Made by a program: the position numbers and the translations under genes. Shown here piece by piece: positions 11,430 through 23,871 of a DNA stretch of 64,000 nucleotides; the first letter of the stretch is position 1; each line of letters begins with the position of its first letter. A model generated the notes under the pieces. The model worked only from the letters and a program-made list of their open reading frames with translations, ran no database searches and had not been told where the DNA came from. Location of the stretch: positions 6,699,071-6,763,070 of the forward strand of contig NC_084893.1 of the NCBI RefSeq assembly GCF_958979055.1, given 5' to 3'. The DNA is from Alnus glutinosa. Lineage: Eukaryota; Streptophyta; Magnoliopsida; Fagales; Betulaceae.

Positions 11430-12420
11430 TAAAATCCAGTACTCTCAACTCCACCTCACAAATCCTCCACCACCGCATCGTGGCACAATCCAATCTTTTT
11501 ATCGAGAAATACTTTATATCCTAAACCAATGAAAACCTGCCACGCTTACACGTGTTGCTAATATGCAGTGGTCCCACAGATAAAAAAATACGATTAAAAG
11601 ACCAAAATAAATGTTCTCAGATCTCAATAACTCTTTGTTCAAGGACCATCCTACGGTCATGGTTTCTCAATGCACACCCCAACAGTTCCTTGGCGAAATT
11701 ACCCATGTTGCAGTATAATCCTCTACTTTCAACTCCACCACAAAAATCCTCCACCTCAATCCTGCCACGTTTCATATACGTCCAATCCTCCACCTCACTC
11801 CTGCCACGTTTCATGTACGTGTTGCCATGGTCCCGCCGATCAAAAATCACAATTATAAGACGAAAGAAAAATGATAAATTTACAACACCACCACAACAAC
11901 TGAACAACACCTCCTTACATGGGGTGTGACCCAGTATGTGTGGTCCACCCCATGTGAGGGAGTGCTGTGCAGTTATTGTGGTGATGTTATGTAGGAATCA
12001 AATTCCAAAGACGAAATTAATGTTCTCAAATCTCGCTCTCTCCCGGTTCAAGAACCATCCTACCATCCTACGGTCATGGTTTCTCAATTCACACCAACAG
12101 TTCCTGGCGAAATTACCCATGTTGCAGGAAAATCCACCACTCTCAACTCCACCACACAAATCCTCCACCTCAATCCTGCCACGTTTCATCTACGTCCAAT
12201 CCTCCACCTCACTCCTGCCACGTTTGATATACGTGTAGCCCTGGCCCCGCCGATCAAGAACCATCCTACGGTCATGATTTCTCAGTGGACACCAACGTTT
12301 CCCGGGCGATATTTTCCATGTTGCAGTAAAATAATTCTCCCAATCCAATGAAATCTTGCCAGGTTGGATATAATGGTCCCACTGTTAGAAAATCACGACA
12401 AGAGATCAGCGTTCCAGTTC
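11430..12420 (+). repeat. Tandemly duplicated array upstream of NBR1
   Basis: Two well-preserved units (about 11638-11850 and 12045-12252) run in the same order: accatcctacggtcatg, tttctcaatg/ttcac, gcgaaattacccatgttgcag, ctcaactccacc, then two copies of cctgccacgttt followed by atacgt or gtacgt and catcctccacctca. Partial units lie at about 11430-11620 and 12254-12420. The four CTGCCACGTTT blocks are near 11760, 11801, 12175 and 12216; two are followed by TACGTGT, an ACGT-core word of the ABRE/G-box kind. A fold-back MITE sits between the two full units. The array lies 100-1100 bp upstream of the NBR1 TATA box. A regulatory role is inference. Confidence 0.65.
11877..12002. mobile_element. 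Fold-back MITE, family M (copy 1)
   Basis: A palindromic element with arms tacaacaccaccacaacaactg and, reversed, acataacatcaccacaataactg, meeting around a centre with ggtgtgacccagtatgtgtgg. Related copies lie at 30609-30704, 35925-36066 and 36077-36219. This is the most diverged of the four. It is inserted between two units of the NBR1 upstream array. Confidence 0.65.
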
Positions 12421-12527
12421 CGCAGTCTGGTTTGCCTTAGCCAGAAAGAAAACCAAAAGTCAAATAAATTTATTTAAGAAAAAAAAAAAAATTTCTTTTC
12501 GCCCAAGCCACCGATATATACGCACGC

Positions 12528-12535
12528 TATAAAAG
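12528..12535 (+). promoter_or_regulatory. Probable TATA box of NBR1
   Basis: TATAAAAG sits about 240 bp before the chosen ATG. It is followed by GC-richer leader-like sequence with pyrimidine stretches (ctctctcagtg, tttctttctcc). The transcription start would lie near 12560. The position is plausible for a plant core promoter, but the start site is not demonstrated. Confidence 0.55.
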
Positions 12536-12765
12536 AAAGGGACTGAGGAGCGGAGGTGCTAAATAGCGGCTTACGGGAACGCTTGGAGCTCTCTCAGTGT
12601 AACCACAAATACTCATTTCTTTCTCCGATTCTCTCTTAATTATCCGCGTAGACTTGCAACGGTTCTTGAATTGTTCTTGATTTTTCGAATTTGGGTTAGG
12701 AATTCGTGGATTGCGAGGTAATAGTTTCCCTTTGCGGCTAACCGGGACGCTGTTTCGGAGCTACT

Positions 12766-15700
12766 ATGGAGTTCGGGAAGGTGATCAAGGTGGGGTTTTT
12801 AGAAATTTTTGTTTTTGTTTTTGTTTTTTTGTTTTTTGTGTGCGTTTAGGTGCTGAGAGAAGGTTGGGAATTAGAGATTATTTGTTGTGTTTTATAATGG
12901 GTTTGTGGGTGTGGGATTTTTTTTTTAAGTCGGGTGTGGGATTTTTTAATCCGTTTGGTTGCTGAGAAAGGGTTGGATTGTGAATTTAGTTTTTGATCTG
13001 GATGGAATTGAGGCTGATTTTTGAATTTTCTCGCTTGTTTTTACATTATTATGCTATGTTTGGTCGCTCATAAGACGTCGGAAAGAAATTGACTTTAACG
13101 TGGGAAACAAAACAGATCCTTTATTTTGCTTCCAGATCAAAATGTACGGATTTTCTTGTTGGAAAGAAGTTCAGTTTTGATTTTTCGTTTTGTTTTGCGT
13201 GGTTTGCTGTAAATCGGAAAATAAATGGAAAAAAATGAATTTGGTAACTGGATGTTGAATTTATAATTTAGGGTTATGGTAAATAGTCCTTGGACAAAGG
13301 TATCCTTAGGGTTTAATTATTATATATTTTTTTAATCTGAAATCTAAAAATGGTTCGGTTTTGGACTCAAGACTGGTATTTGGTTGTTTGCGCAAGATTC
13401 TGTGAGCTCTATGCGTGTTCTTGTTTTTACGAATGTGGTCTTCCATTGTATCATTTGACTGGAAGATGATATATTTGCTTGATTCAGTGCTTAGTTTTAG
13501 ATCGAGACAATTGGTACTGTAATTCGTTTGCTGACACTGCTCTGACCATATATTGGGACCAGTTGGTGCTGAAAGAGCCTGTTTTGTTGATCGTACAATG
13601 TATGAAGCTTCCTGATGTTTTACTTTTGGCACCAAATAAAAATAATTCAAATAGAGTGCGCCTTCTGATTATCGAACATGTGGATATATTGCTATGGCTA
13701 TACTTAATTGGAGTGGTTGCATGTCAGTAAATATTTTGAAATTTGTATCCCTTTGAATGGAGCCTATGCTTCAAACTTAGGTAGTTGATTACAGGTTAAA
13801 CATAACGAGTCATGAAGGATCTGAACCTTGGATCCCTCTTTAATTTTGTTGCTTTTACCGTTGAAATGCATGTAGAATTTGATTCTGTGATTTTCTTTCA
13901 TTCATTTTTGTGGTTTACTTTTCTTTAATAGGCCTAAAAATTTCATATATATCTTTATTCTGGTGCCTTTCAAATGTAAATGTTGTGGGGTAAAGGCTCA
14001 GAATCTTATCGTCATTACAAGTGAGAATGCACTTAAAAAGAAAAGAAAAATTGGTAACCAGTTTTGGACTTGTGTCTATACAGGTTAAATTTGGAGATAC
14101 TCTTAGGCGCTTTAGTGCTCCTCTTGATCCTCTAAATGGAGGACTGGATCTTGACATGGCTGGATTGAGGGCAAAGATCCTCGGTCTCTTCAATTTCCCT
14201 CCTGATACTGATTTTACCCTAACATATGTGGATGAAGATGGTGATGTAGTAACACTTGTTGATGATGAGGATATGCGTGATATGATGAGGCAGAGCCTGA
14301 AATTCTTGAGGATCGACGTACAATTGAGCAACGACAAAGGTGGTAAAACATATGATGGTTCAAGTGGAAGTTCTACCCCATTAAGATCTCCTCAAGTCCA
14401 ACGGACATTTCCAATTAAGACTGGTTCTGTTAAAGTTATAAAGTCTCTGCCGCAGGCACTACGTGAACAACTTTCTCCTGAAGTCCAGCATCCATTTCCA
14501 AATATTAAAGCTGGTGGTGTTGAAGTTTTGCCAGTGCCACAGCTGCTGCGTGAACCACTTTCGAAGCTTTGCCTTGACATGGCTTCTAAAGCTGCCTCCA
14601 GTCCAGTGCCTGCTGAGCTGCTTGACTTTTTCTTGAAGATAGGACAGTCCTACCTGAATGTGGATTCCCACACTCATACTGGTGCAGAATCTTCATGCAC
14701 ACAGGATGTGGCTGGTGGTTCAAATGATACAAAGGATGGTGTCGTGGAAGAAGTTATGCCGAAGTCTGTATCTGTTGACTCAGCATCCAAAAACATTTGT
14801 GATGTGAACACTGGAAACGTGACAATGGGTGTGGGGGCACCAGTGACCCCTCTTCCTGCTTCTGTTGATTTGAATCTCCCTCCCAGTGATTCTAATCCAT
14901 CAGGTGTCAGAATTGTGAAGTCTGCACCAGTTGCATCAAATGTTCCTGCTGGAGACCACTGGAAAGTCACTAAGCACAGCCACGGTCTCAAGTCTTTTGG
15001 TTGTGATGTCTCGGCAAGTTCGTCTGATCCTACAAGGCCTAGCCAGACTACTAATACAAGTGGTAATATTCCTATGAGTCTGTGTCCATTTACTGGATTA
15101 CCCATGGTACATGCCTCTGCAATGCCTTTTGCTAACCATCCATTTAAAAGGAGCCATAGTCACACTGCGTCGATGGGCGGTATGTTCCACAAGGGTATAC
15201 AATGTGATGGCTGTGGGGTTCATCCCATAATTGGACCTCGGTTCAAGTCCAAAGTGTAAGGAAATTATTTTAGCTCTGATGTTAACCTATTAATGAAGCT
15301 TTTTCAGGGACCTCATTGTTGAAGCTAAAGTTGAATTTTTTCCACTGCAGCAAAGAAGATTTTGACCTTTGCAGTATTTGCTTCTCAGAAATGGGTAATG
15401 AGACTGATTACACTAGAATGGACCGCCCTGTGTCTTTTCGGCATGCACGGTCATTCAAGGGATTACATGAGCAAGTATGTAGATTCTTCATCTGTTTGCT
15501 GCTCTTTATATTTCTTTTGTTTACTGACTTATTTTCTTTTATTTTCATTTGAACCCTCAGGCGAATGCTCCTTGGGCTGGTGCCCCTGTATTGCCACATG
15601 ATCTGTATAGAGGTTGTGGAACTAAGCTTGGTCGTCCTAGGCTAGATAGTCGCTTCATTCAAGATGTCAATGTGATCGATGGTACTGTGATGGCCCCATC

Positions 15701-17013
15701 TACACCATTTACTAAGATTTGGCGGATGCGTAATAATGGAAGTTTAATATGGCCAAGAGGAACACAACTTGTCTGGATTGGAGGAGACCGATATAGTGAT
15801 GTACCTTCAGTTGAGTTAGAGGTGAGCATGTGACAACATCTAGTTCAACTCATGTACATGCCTAACATTGAGTCTGGTGTCTTCCCTTAGATTTTGCTGA
15901 GTTTTTTTTTTTTTAATCAACCCTCTCAACCTGTTGCCAGATTCCTGCAAATGGTGTGCCCATGGATCAGGAGCTTGACATTGCAGTTGACTTCACTGCA
16001 CCTGCATCTCCTGGTCGATACATGTCATACTGGAGGATGGCTTCACAATCCGGTCAAAAGTTTGGGCAGCGTGTTTGGGTTCTTATCCAGGTAACCTTGT
16101 GCTACATGCATCACTTTGTTTTCTGAATATCTGCTTTGATGATTTAATGTTCTCTGATTTTTTATTTATTTTTTTATCATTAATAAATTCAGGTTGATGC
16201 TTCCTTGACGGACTCACTTTGTGATAGCCTTGAAGGTTTGAACTTGAATCTTCCCCCTGTCGGGTCTAAAGGCCCTGAAATTACAGGTGTGAATGTTCAG
16301 CCTGCTATAGATGGTGAACTTCTCCAGCCTTGCAACTCGAACATAGCCACAGAACCAATAGAACCAGTTGTTGACGAGCAGCCTAAAAAGGACCATGATC
16401 TGAATTTTCCGATAAATGATGCTTTACTGGTTGGCCATGGCATCTCTTCATCTGCAACACCAGAGGCTGTGTCGTACCCCATTGTTGATTTCTCCGAGGT
16501 TGTTCTTGCAGTGCCCAACCAGGCACCATCAAATGCCACCGGAGCAGCTAGCCATGAACAATCCCCCACTCCTAGAGCACCGACCCTGGTGCCATCCAAA
16601 GTTGTGGTTGCTTCAACATCAGATCAAGGAGTTGAGGAGACCCTCCTTAAGGAACTCGAGGAGATGGGTTTCAAACAGGTTGATCTGAACAAGGAAATCC
16701 TGAGGATAAACGAGTACAATTTGGAGCAGTCTGTAGATCATCTCTGCGGTGTTTCTGAGTGGGATCCAATCCTTGAAGAGTTGCAGGAGATGGTAAGTAT
16801 TCTTTGGAAAGCATGATGAAGCTTTTACTGTTAGTTTTTTATTTTCCATTTCTTCTTTTTGTTGGGCTTTTGATAGCCTTTACAGTGTTAAAACTATGGT
16901 TTGTGTGGCTGTAGGGTTTTCATGATAATTATAGAAACAAGAGGCTGCTGATGAAGAACAACGGGAGTATCAAGCGTGTTGTCATGGATCTTATCAGTGG
17001 GGAGAAGGCTTAG
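12766..17013 (+). CDS. NBR1: NBR1-type selective autophagy receptor (Joka2-like)
   Basis: Seven exons: 12766-12789, 14084-15255, 15351-15474, 15561-15821, 15941-16090, 16193-16792 and 16915-17013. All have GT-AG introns and the phases join to 809 residues. The start is supported because the tiny first exon encodes MEFGKVIK and splices exactly onto VKFGDTLRRF, restoring the PB1 domain (residues 1-95; basic K10/R16/R17, acidic DEDGD at 58-62 and DDED following). A ZZ zinc finger begins at CDGCGVHP near residue 381. The four-tryptophan (FW) domain spans about 441-577. Two UBA domains follow, UBA1 from about 722 and UBA2 across the exon 6/7 junction. Between them lies the LC3/ATG8-interacting motif W767-D-P-I770. 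Plant NBR1 oligomerises through PB1, binds ubiquitinated cargo through UBA2 and ATG8 through the AIM, and delivers aggregates to the vacuole. The domain order is complete and nothing looks broken. Confidence 0.96.
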
Positions 17014-18884
17014 TTGAAGGCTCTGTTTCTAATAGTATATATAACTGGCTGAAAGTGTGATGTTAATACTATAAATAAATACGCTGCTAGTATTAACTTT
17101 TTTGTTGCATTTTAGGAAAGGATGGTTTCCTTTTCAAGGGGGGAACCATCCTTCCTGGTGCGTGTTTCCGTATATCAGTTTGTAGTCTTCTATGTATATG
17201 ACCGTTGTGTACCTCAATATAGTATGTTAAGTCACTTGGGACCCTTATTTTTAGCAATGGTGTTTATCTTTTATGTTTACGTTAATGCGCTGTGAATTGT
17301 AAACCACAAACGTGAGTTTAGGGTAAGGTGTTCTAAGATAAAAAGAAATCCAGAAAGGAAAAGGTACTTCTATGTGCAGAATGTAATTTCCAAAGAGAAA
17401 AAAGAGGCATATATAATCATTCGGATTTCGTCCATTTCGAACTTGACAAACTATGGGACAATTCGCGAGTTTGAAGACAAAAAATGATCAAGTTCCTCGC
17501 TAGATGCGTAGAGAATCTAGTGGTGAGAGAGGGCTAGAATATTTGATCAAAGATAAGTAGATAGAAAAGATTGATAGAATTTGGATAAAACTGAGGTAAA
17601 CTCTCTACCTAACCCTCTATGGACTGCTTTTAATATTATAGGAAAAGTAGTTTGGTTAGGTGGAAAGAAAAAATTAGAAACTGTACATGGTAATTGGAAA
17701 TGGAATGCTCTTCCTACCAAATGGATGCTTATGAAGAATGAAGAATCTTATTGCCATCAAAGGTGTCTTTTCTTTCCGTTATTTAGGAGAGAATAATTAG
17801 GATCATTCAATAGAAAATAATGCAATGAGTGGTATTAATGGGATTCCAACGAATTCACGAATTTATTTCTTCATCTTAGTTTTGTAACAATAAGATAGTA
17901 ATGACTTATTAACATTTAAAATCATCGTTGATGCTAAAAGTAACATAAAGTTGCAACCTTTATGATCTAATTGGGTTATATGGAAAGTGTATGACATAGA
18001 TGAAACTTTATCATTAGCCGTGAAAGACAAGAAAGCTAAAGGGTAGAATTGTGTAGAAAGCTAAAGGGTAGGAGCTAGTCGAGGCATTTCTTATTGAGTG
18101 GGTTGTCCCATGGCCCATGTTGACAAGATGTGTTTCCACGTGCTTTTGATTAATTTATGGCTCCCACACTCTTTACTACAATATTCACAAGTGTCTCTCT
18201 TACTCAGTTACTCTCTCACTCTCTTTCTCTAAATTCTTTTATTGAACAAAGACTCAATCTCTTCCATGATTTTGTCTACAGATCAAGAGTGAAGCTCTGA
18301 ACCCAAAAAGATTAAATTAGCTGAAAAAGCCATTGTCTCATTTAATTAATCTCCATAATGGGTCATAGGTTTTCAATGATTTTTCACTTCCTGAAGGCTT
18401 GTTGATTGGATATCTTCCCTTGTTCCCCTTTCTAAGGATTCCTCTCTTTTCCCCAGAAATTTTCAAGATATCTCTTTGGGCTTTGAGCTTTGTTCTGGTG
18501 TTTGGGGTCACGCACACACATGACACCCTACACCTGACACGCTCTCCCTCTGCTTTCTCTCTCAGTTGCACATGTGGGATTCTATGCTTTTGCCTCCTCA
18601 AGGCATGTAGAGTAGGGCATCAAGCTGCTGAGTTTTGATCTCTGGACCTGAATTCTTGAGATGTGGTTATGAGCAGCAGAAAACACCACAGAGCATGTCT
18701 TGTCTAGTTCTCTCTTTTTGTGTCAGCTTATCCAATTCACTCTCCGTACTAATAATAAGTTTTCCAATGTTTTCCTTTTTGGGGTTCTGATATGTTACTT
18801 TTACCATAAAGTAAAATAATAGGTGCTAAAGCCTAGAGTTCATTGGAAGATATAGATGCTAAGTTCATTGCTTTCTTAAAAAAG
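17014..18884 (+). other. NBR1 3' UTR, spacer and kinase leader
   Basis: The first about 250 bp (to about 17270) look like the NBR1 3' UTR. From 17300 to 18150 I see no gene; an open frame at 17581-17796 has no recognisable motif. From about 18190 the sequence becomes CT-rich (ctctctcactctctttctct), typical of a plant 5' leader. Small upstream open frames (one from 18399) precede the kinase ATG, so the leader may be long, may contain a leader intron and may carry uORFs. The transcription start is not fixed. Confidence 0.45.
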
Positions 18885-21800
18885 ATGGAATCTGGGAGTA
18901 GGTTCTACTCAGCTGATGAGTTCAAGTTGGATGCAAAATGGCTGATTGATCCCAAGCATCTATTTGTGGGGCCTAGAATTGGAGAGGGAGCTCATGCCAA
19001 AGTGTACGAGGGGAAGTAAGTTCAGAGCTTTTCTTGAATAGGATTCTTGTTCTTCAGTTATTTGGTCTGCAGAAGTGAGAATTTCTCTACTTCGACCTCT
19101 GGGCAATGCTTTTTCTCCCGTGTGGGAATTTTGTTCTTGCTTTGGAGAACTATTATTTAGATCTGCAAAGTACTTGCTTAGTTTTGTCAGATTCAGGAGT
19201 CCCATCTTTGTTTTTGTTGTGCGTTCTCTCTATATATATGCACCTTTTGGTAATTAGTCAATGTCCTGTGTATTCAATGGATTTTTTTAAGCAATTACTA
19301 TGCGGATTCCACATTGTCTAGGTTATTTCATGAGGTTTTGTCAATAATTCAATCTATTTTCGTATTTCGAAGGCCTGATTTTGATTGGAATAGCATGCTT
19401 GCATGGAATTGCACTTTAGTAAACACTAATGAATCTGGTTTGAGCTCCTAAATCAGTGATGAGTTTCTTCAGTAATATATTGCAATGTGGTATCTGGTTA
19501 TGCTGCAAGTATCTCACTCTCCAGTTTTTTGGTGATGGGGGTTCTCTTCAGATACAAAAACCAGACTGTTGCTATTAAAGTTGTTCATAAAGGAGAAACT
19601 CCAGAGGAGATTGCCAAGAGAGAAGCACGGTTTGCAAGAGAAGTTGCAATGTTGTCTAGAGTTCAGCATAAAAACTTAGTGAAGGTTTGAATTTGATTTC
19701 AAGGCTCTTACAATATTGTACTTATCATTTATCAACATCTGATAATAAATATTGAAACCTTGTGTCAACAGTTTACTGGTGCTTGCAAGGAGCCTGTAAT
19801 GGTGATAGTTACTGAGCTTTTATTGGGAGGGACACTTCGTAAATACTTGCTGAGCATGCGGCCTAGGTCGTTGGACAGACGCATCGCTGTCGGGTTTGCA
19901 CTTGATATTGCTCGTGCTATGGAATGCTTGCACTCTCATGGGATCATACACCGCGATTTGAAACCTGGTAATCTTTTCATTCCCATGTTTTATTCTTTTG
20001 ATATAGGTCTCATTAGGTTAAGATCTGATCTGGATTGGTTGAGAATGTCTCATATGCATGGATTTACTCAGGAAATTATGAAAGTATGGTATCTTCACTA
20101 CATCAATATGAACCTTCACACACACTTCAACTTTCTTTACAGGATTGCATATTCAGACTTCTATAAATAAGCTCCCCCATGTCGATCTTTTATTGCTGAT
20201 TATTCATTAATTGCTTGGATAAGTTGATGGAAATGCAATTTCCTAATTTAGCTCTCAATTTATCCATATCTTCCTGTCCTTGTTGCCAAGTTATACTTGA
20301 TGTTAATATTTTCAGTTTATCACTCTAAGAAACTGACATTTTTATGCACTAGTGTTTGGCTTGATCACAATTTATTTGACTGATTCATCTTAAAGTAACT
20401 GTGGAAGAGAACTCAAATATGCCTTGGGGTTTTTACTTCATTTATATGTATATTTTTCATCTAACATCAATTTCTCAAGCTGGAGTCATTATTTAAGATT
20501 GCAAAGTTTATTTATGGCTGCAGAAACGTTTGGTAAGTTTTGGTGGATGTGTTTCAGTACAGTCATATGCTTGTTCATTCAAGTATTATCAAATTAGTTT
20601 AACCTTCGGGCGTAACCTATTAAAAGAAGATAACAGTAAATTATTTTTTTTTCCCCTCTTATTGACAGACACTATGGCATATCTATGTTGTTGTTTGGAA
20701 TATAAATCAAAAGGGTACACTCAGCTGGTAAATCGACAGATGTAAATTGGAGAAGAAACTTCTTGAAAGAAAAATACATTACAATCTTCTAGATCCTGAT
20801 CAATGCCAATCAAATATGTTCATTCAATAGTTTGGATATTGCAACCCATATCTTGGCTTATATGCAGTTACATTTTTTAAGAATTGTTTGGATAGTCATA
20901 AATCTTTAAAGTTGCAATCATCCTCTCTACTATCTGATATGCATTGTGTAGAAAAGAAAATGTGTCAGAATTAATAATTGTTTATTATGGTGGTTGACGA
21001 TGAATAAGAATTTGAAATGGGACATGATACACATGTATCTTTTGTACATTTTTTTTTTTAAAATTAACCATTTAATTTGTAGGACCCACACGTAGGCCCT
21101 ACAGATTCAATGGTTGATTTAAAAAAGAAATGTATAAGATAAGTAAAAATATCATTTCTCATTTGCAATGGACGTCAAAATACGTTTTTTTTTTTTTCTG
21201 GCATAAATGCAGAAAGATGTGATTTGTGCAAGAAGTTCTTAAGTTAAAACTTCACAGTGCTTGGATGACTTAGAACATGCAAACAGAATGTTCCTAAACA
21301 CAAAATTACAGTACAAAATACAAATTCCTTGAAGTATAATAGTGTATTCATTTTTGTCCTCTCCTTCTTCCTTCTGTGCAATTACTCTTTTTCATCAGTG
21401 CATCCATAGGTCTTCATTGTACATAACTGATCCGTCTCAGGAAGGAGCTTCACCAAAATTAATTTTTGAAAATTTTTTTGTTGCATCATATTGGGAAATT
21501 TTGCAATTATCATTCAGTCAAAAGCAAGAAAATGAAAGTTATCCTTTTTTTTAATCTCTCATGGCATTTGAAATGAGTCAATATCTAATCATTTTCACTC
21601 TTTTTTAGTTTTATTTGCCAGTATATCATGACAAGTACATTACCTGGACTGCCACAAAAACAAAAACAGATTTTTTTTTTTTTTTTTTTCATTTTTAAAT
21701 ACTTGAGACCTTGCTGTACCCAACATAGTGCTCACCCAGACTAAATCACTCTAGTAGGCATTTCTTATGTTTTCAAAATTATGTGACTTCAGAGAAACAA

Positions 21801-22664
21801 TATTTACCCAGTGAAGATGGACTTCTTCTTTTGTTTGTGCAGAAAACTTACTCCTGAATGCAGAGCACAAAACAGTTAAACTAGCAGATTTTGGTTTAGC
21901 AAGAGAAGAGTCATTAACAGAGATGATGACCGCTGAAACTGGGACGTACCGTTGGATGGCTCCAGAGGTAGTTCTTTAGGAAAAGGCCTAGTTTTGTTCT
22001 CCTTGGTACCTTCACCTATTTCTCATTTTATGAATGAGCACATAAATATTGCTTAATTGCATTTTATTGGCGGCAGTTGTACAGTACTGTTACATTAAGG
22101 CAGGGAGAAAAGAAGCATTATAACCATAAAGTGGATGCCTATAGCTTTGCAATTGTGTTGTGGGAGCTCTTACACAACAAATTGCCTTTTGAGGGAATGT
22201 CAAATCTCCAGGCAGCATATGCAGCCGCTTTTAAAGTATATTTCCCTATCTACATATTATATTATCATGTTGTTACCTGATTATTGCAGTAGTTATAATC
22301 TGAAGCCCTTTTGTTACTGATAATTGTAAGGGGTGTTTTCCCATTTCAGAATGTAAGGCCTAGTGCAGAGGACCTCCCAGAGGAATTGGCTACCATTCTA
22401 ACTTCATGCTGGCAGGAGGACCCGAATGCTCGACCGAATTTCGGCCAAATAATCCAGATGCTGCTTAACTATCTTTACACCATTTCTCCTCCAGAACCCT
22501 CAATTCCTGCTCGAATTTTCATGTCGGAGAACACAGTGTTGCCACCTGAGTCTCCTGGTACAAGCTCTTTGATGGCAGTGCGTGATGACACAGGGGACAC
22601 ACCCAAGGCAGAGATGGAGGACAAGCCAAAGGGCTTCTTTTTCTGCTTCAACCAGTGCTATTAA
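18885..22664 (+). CDS. Raf-like (group C MAPKKK-type) protein kinase, ATN1-like
   Basis: Six exons: 18885-19015, 19552-19684, 19772-19967, 21843-21967, 22077-22235 and 22350-22664. All splice phases agree and give 352 residues. Kinase motifs are intact: glycine loop GEGAHAKV at 33-40, VAIK lysine K53, catalytic HRDLKPEN from H148 with D150, DFG at 169-171, activation segment [15 protein letters not shown], and the later [13 protein letters not shown] block. The short C-terminal tail ends CFNQCY, with cysteines that could be lipid-modified (inference). The N terminus [27 protein letters not shown] is typical of Arabidopsis ATN1 and its close relatives, cytosolic or membrane-associated Ser/Thr (dual-specificity type) kinases of uncertain substrate. 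Intron 3 is long (about 1.9 kb) and carries a MITE. The upstream ATG context and the match of the first residues to the family support the start. Confidence 0.94.
21013..21160. mobile_element. Fold-back MITE in kinase intron 3
   Basis: Arms tgtacatttttttttt...aaccatttaatttgtaggaccca and their complement, tagggcctac...attcaatggttgattt...aaatgtata, meet around an acacgt centre near 21095, giving a roughly 140-bp hairpin. It contains no coding. It lies well away from the splice sites and probably does not disturb the gene. Confidence 0.65.
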
Positions 22665-23127
22665 CCCCCTGAATAGTAAATAAGGATCGAAAGCTTTGTC
22701 TTCCCGTCCAAAGTGGCTCAAGGGAAGCTTAGTAGATAATAGGTTCTAGTCTCACAAATATATTGGATGACATGGTATATGTTTAAATGATCATTTAACA
22801 TCTCATTGAAGTTTAGTACTGTTGTCAGATTTCTCTGCCTTGTGTGTATCTGATGCTACTGTTGAGTTTACCAAACACAGTAGGATGGTAGCTAGCTCCA
22901 AGTACGTGGCTCTATTATATAGTACTTTGCATATGCTAAATATACTGTTGTCATAACTGCTAACTAAAGTAAAATGTAAACTTCGAATAATAAGAAAAAG
23001 AAAAAGAAAGAAAAGAAGCATTTGTTGGCAAAAGGCCCATCCAAAGGATCTTCTGATGCGGCAATTATAGTAAGTTGAGAGGGCCTAGAGCTAAGCTCCA
23101 AACAAGAGTAAAAAGATTGAAAATCAG
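22665..23127. other. Kinase 3' UTR and spacer
   Basis: Sequence after the kinase stop with AATAAG/AATAAT words near 22985 that could serve polyadenylation. Nothing else is seen. Confidence 0.4.
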
Positions 23128-23500
23128 GTGCCTCCCCCGAAAGTTCCCTTGAAGATAAATTTTGTTACGGCGATCCGCGACACTTTCTATTGGGACTCAT
23201 CTGGAAAAACTCTATATGCTTGGACAAAAAAGCTCCCACTTAGAGATCCAACCGTGGGTGAAGCTAGAGCTGCATTACTCGCCATTAGGATCCGCAGTGG
23301 AGGAAGGGCTCAATAATATCAAAATAGAGGGTGACTCACAAGTGGTGATCTCTGCAGTGCTAACTAGGGCAACCACTGGAGTGGAAATTAGACCCTTTTA
23401 TCTTTGAAGCCCGTCAGCTTTTACATGATATTCTTGTTTGGTTTTTCCATAAAATTCATCGCAGTGCTAATTAAACAGTGCATAACCTTGCTAGATGGGT
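23128..23500 (+). pseudogene. RNase H-like fragment, probably from a plant LINE
   Basis: The translation begins KINFVTAIRDTFYWDSSGKT, then GEARAALLAIRI; after a frame change near 23290 it continues VEEGLNNIKIEGDSQVVISA. This is the RNase H fold of plant non-LTR elements and their derivatives (the 'RVT_3' type), with E of EARAAL and D of EGDSQVV at the usual catalytic positions. The leading N-terminal aspartate appears as N or T, and the reading frame shifts once. Nothing of the reverse transcriptase remains next to it. It lies between the kinase and the PPR gene, about 370 bp from the PPR stop codon. Confidence 0.7.
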
Positions 23501-23871
23501 CATAGCATTCACATTGCGTCCTTGCCTCCTGTTGTCGTTTTTTGCCGTGTTTTCTGCTTGTTTTTGTTTGTAGGAAATATATATATATTGAGAAAACATC
23601 ATATCCATGGAAGAAAATAGCCCATGCGAAAAAGATTCATATCTTATTGTTTAGTTAGGATAAATAAAAATCACTCATTCTCACTCTCCGGAGATTGAGA
23701 CATACGAAAATTGTTCGAATACAGAACAAGATCATATTGCTCTCTTTGTACAAAATCTCTCAAGTCAAGGCCGGCCACCATAGTGTTAAAGAATGCCTAA
23801 GTATCCTCTTGGTGCTACAACAGGCAGAAAAAATCCTTTTATAGTCTGACAATACATGTAGATCATATGGT

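Noticed and set aside
17581-17796. 71-codon open frame between NBR1 and the kinase
   Set aside because: Protein-like for a short stretch (IGKVVWLGGKKKLETVHGNW) but no family, start context or neighbours to support a gene.
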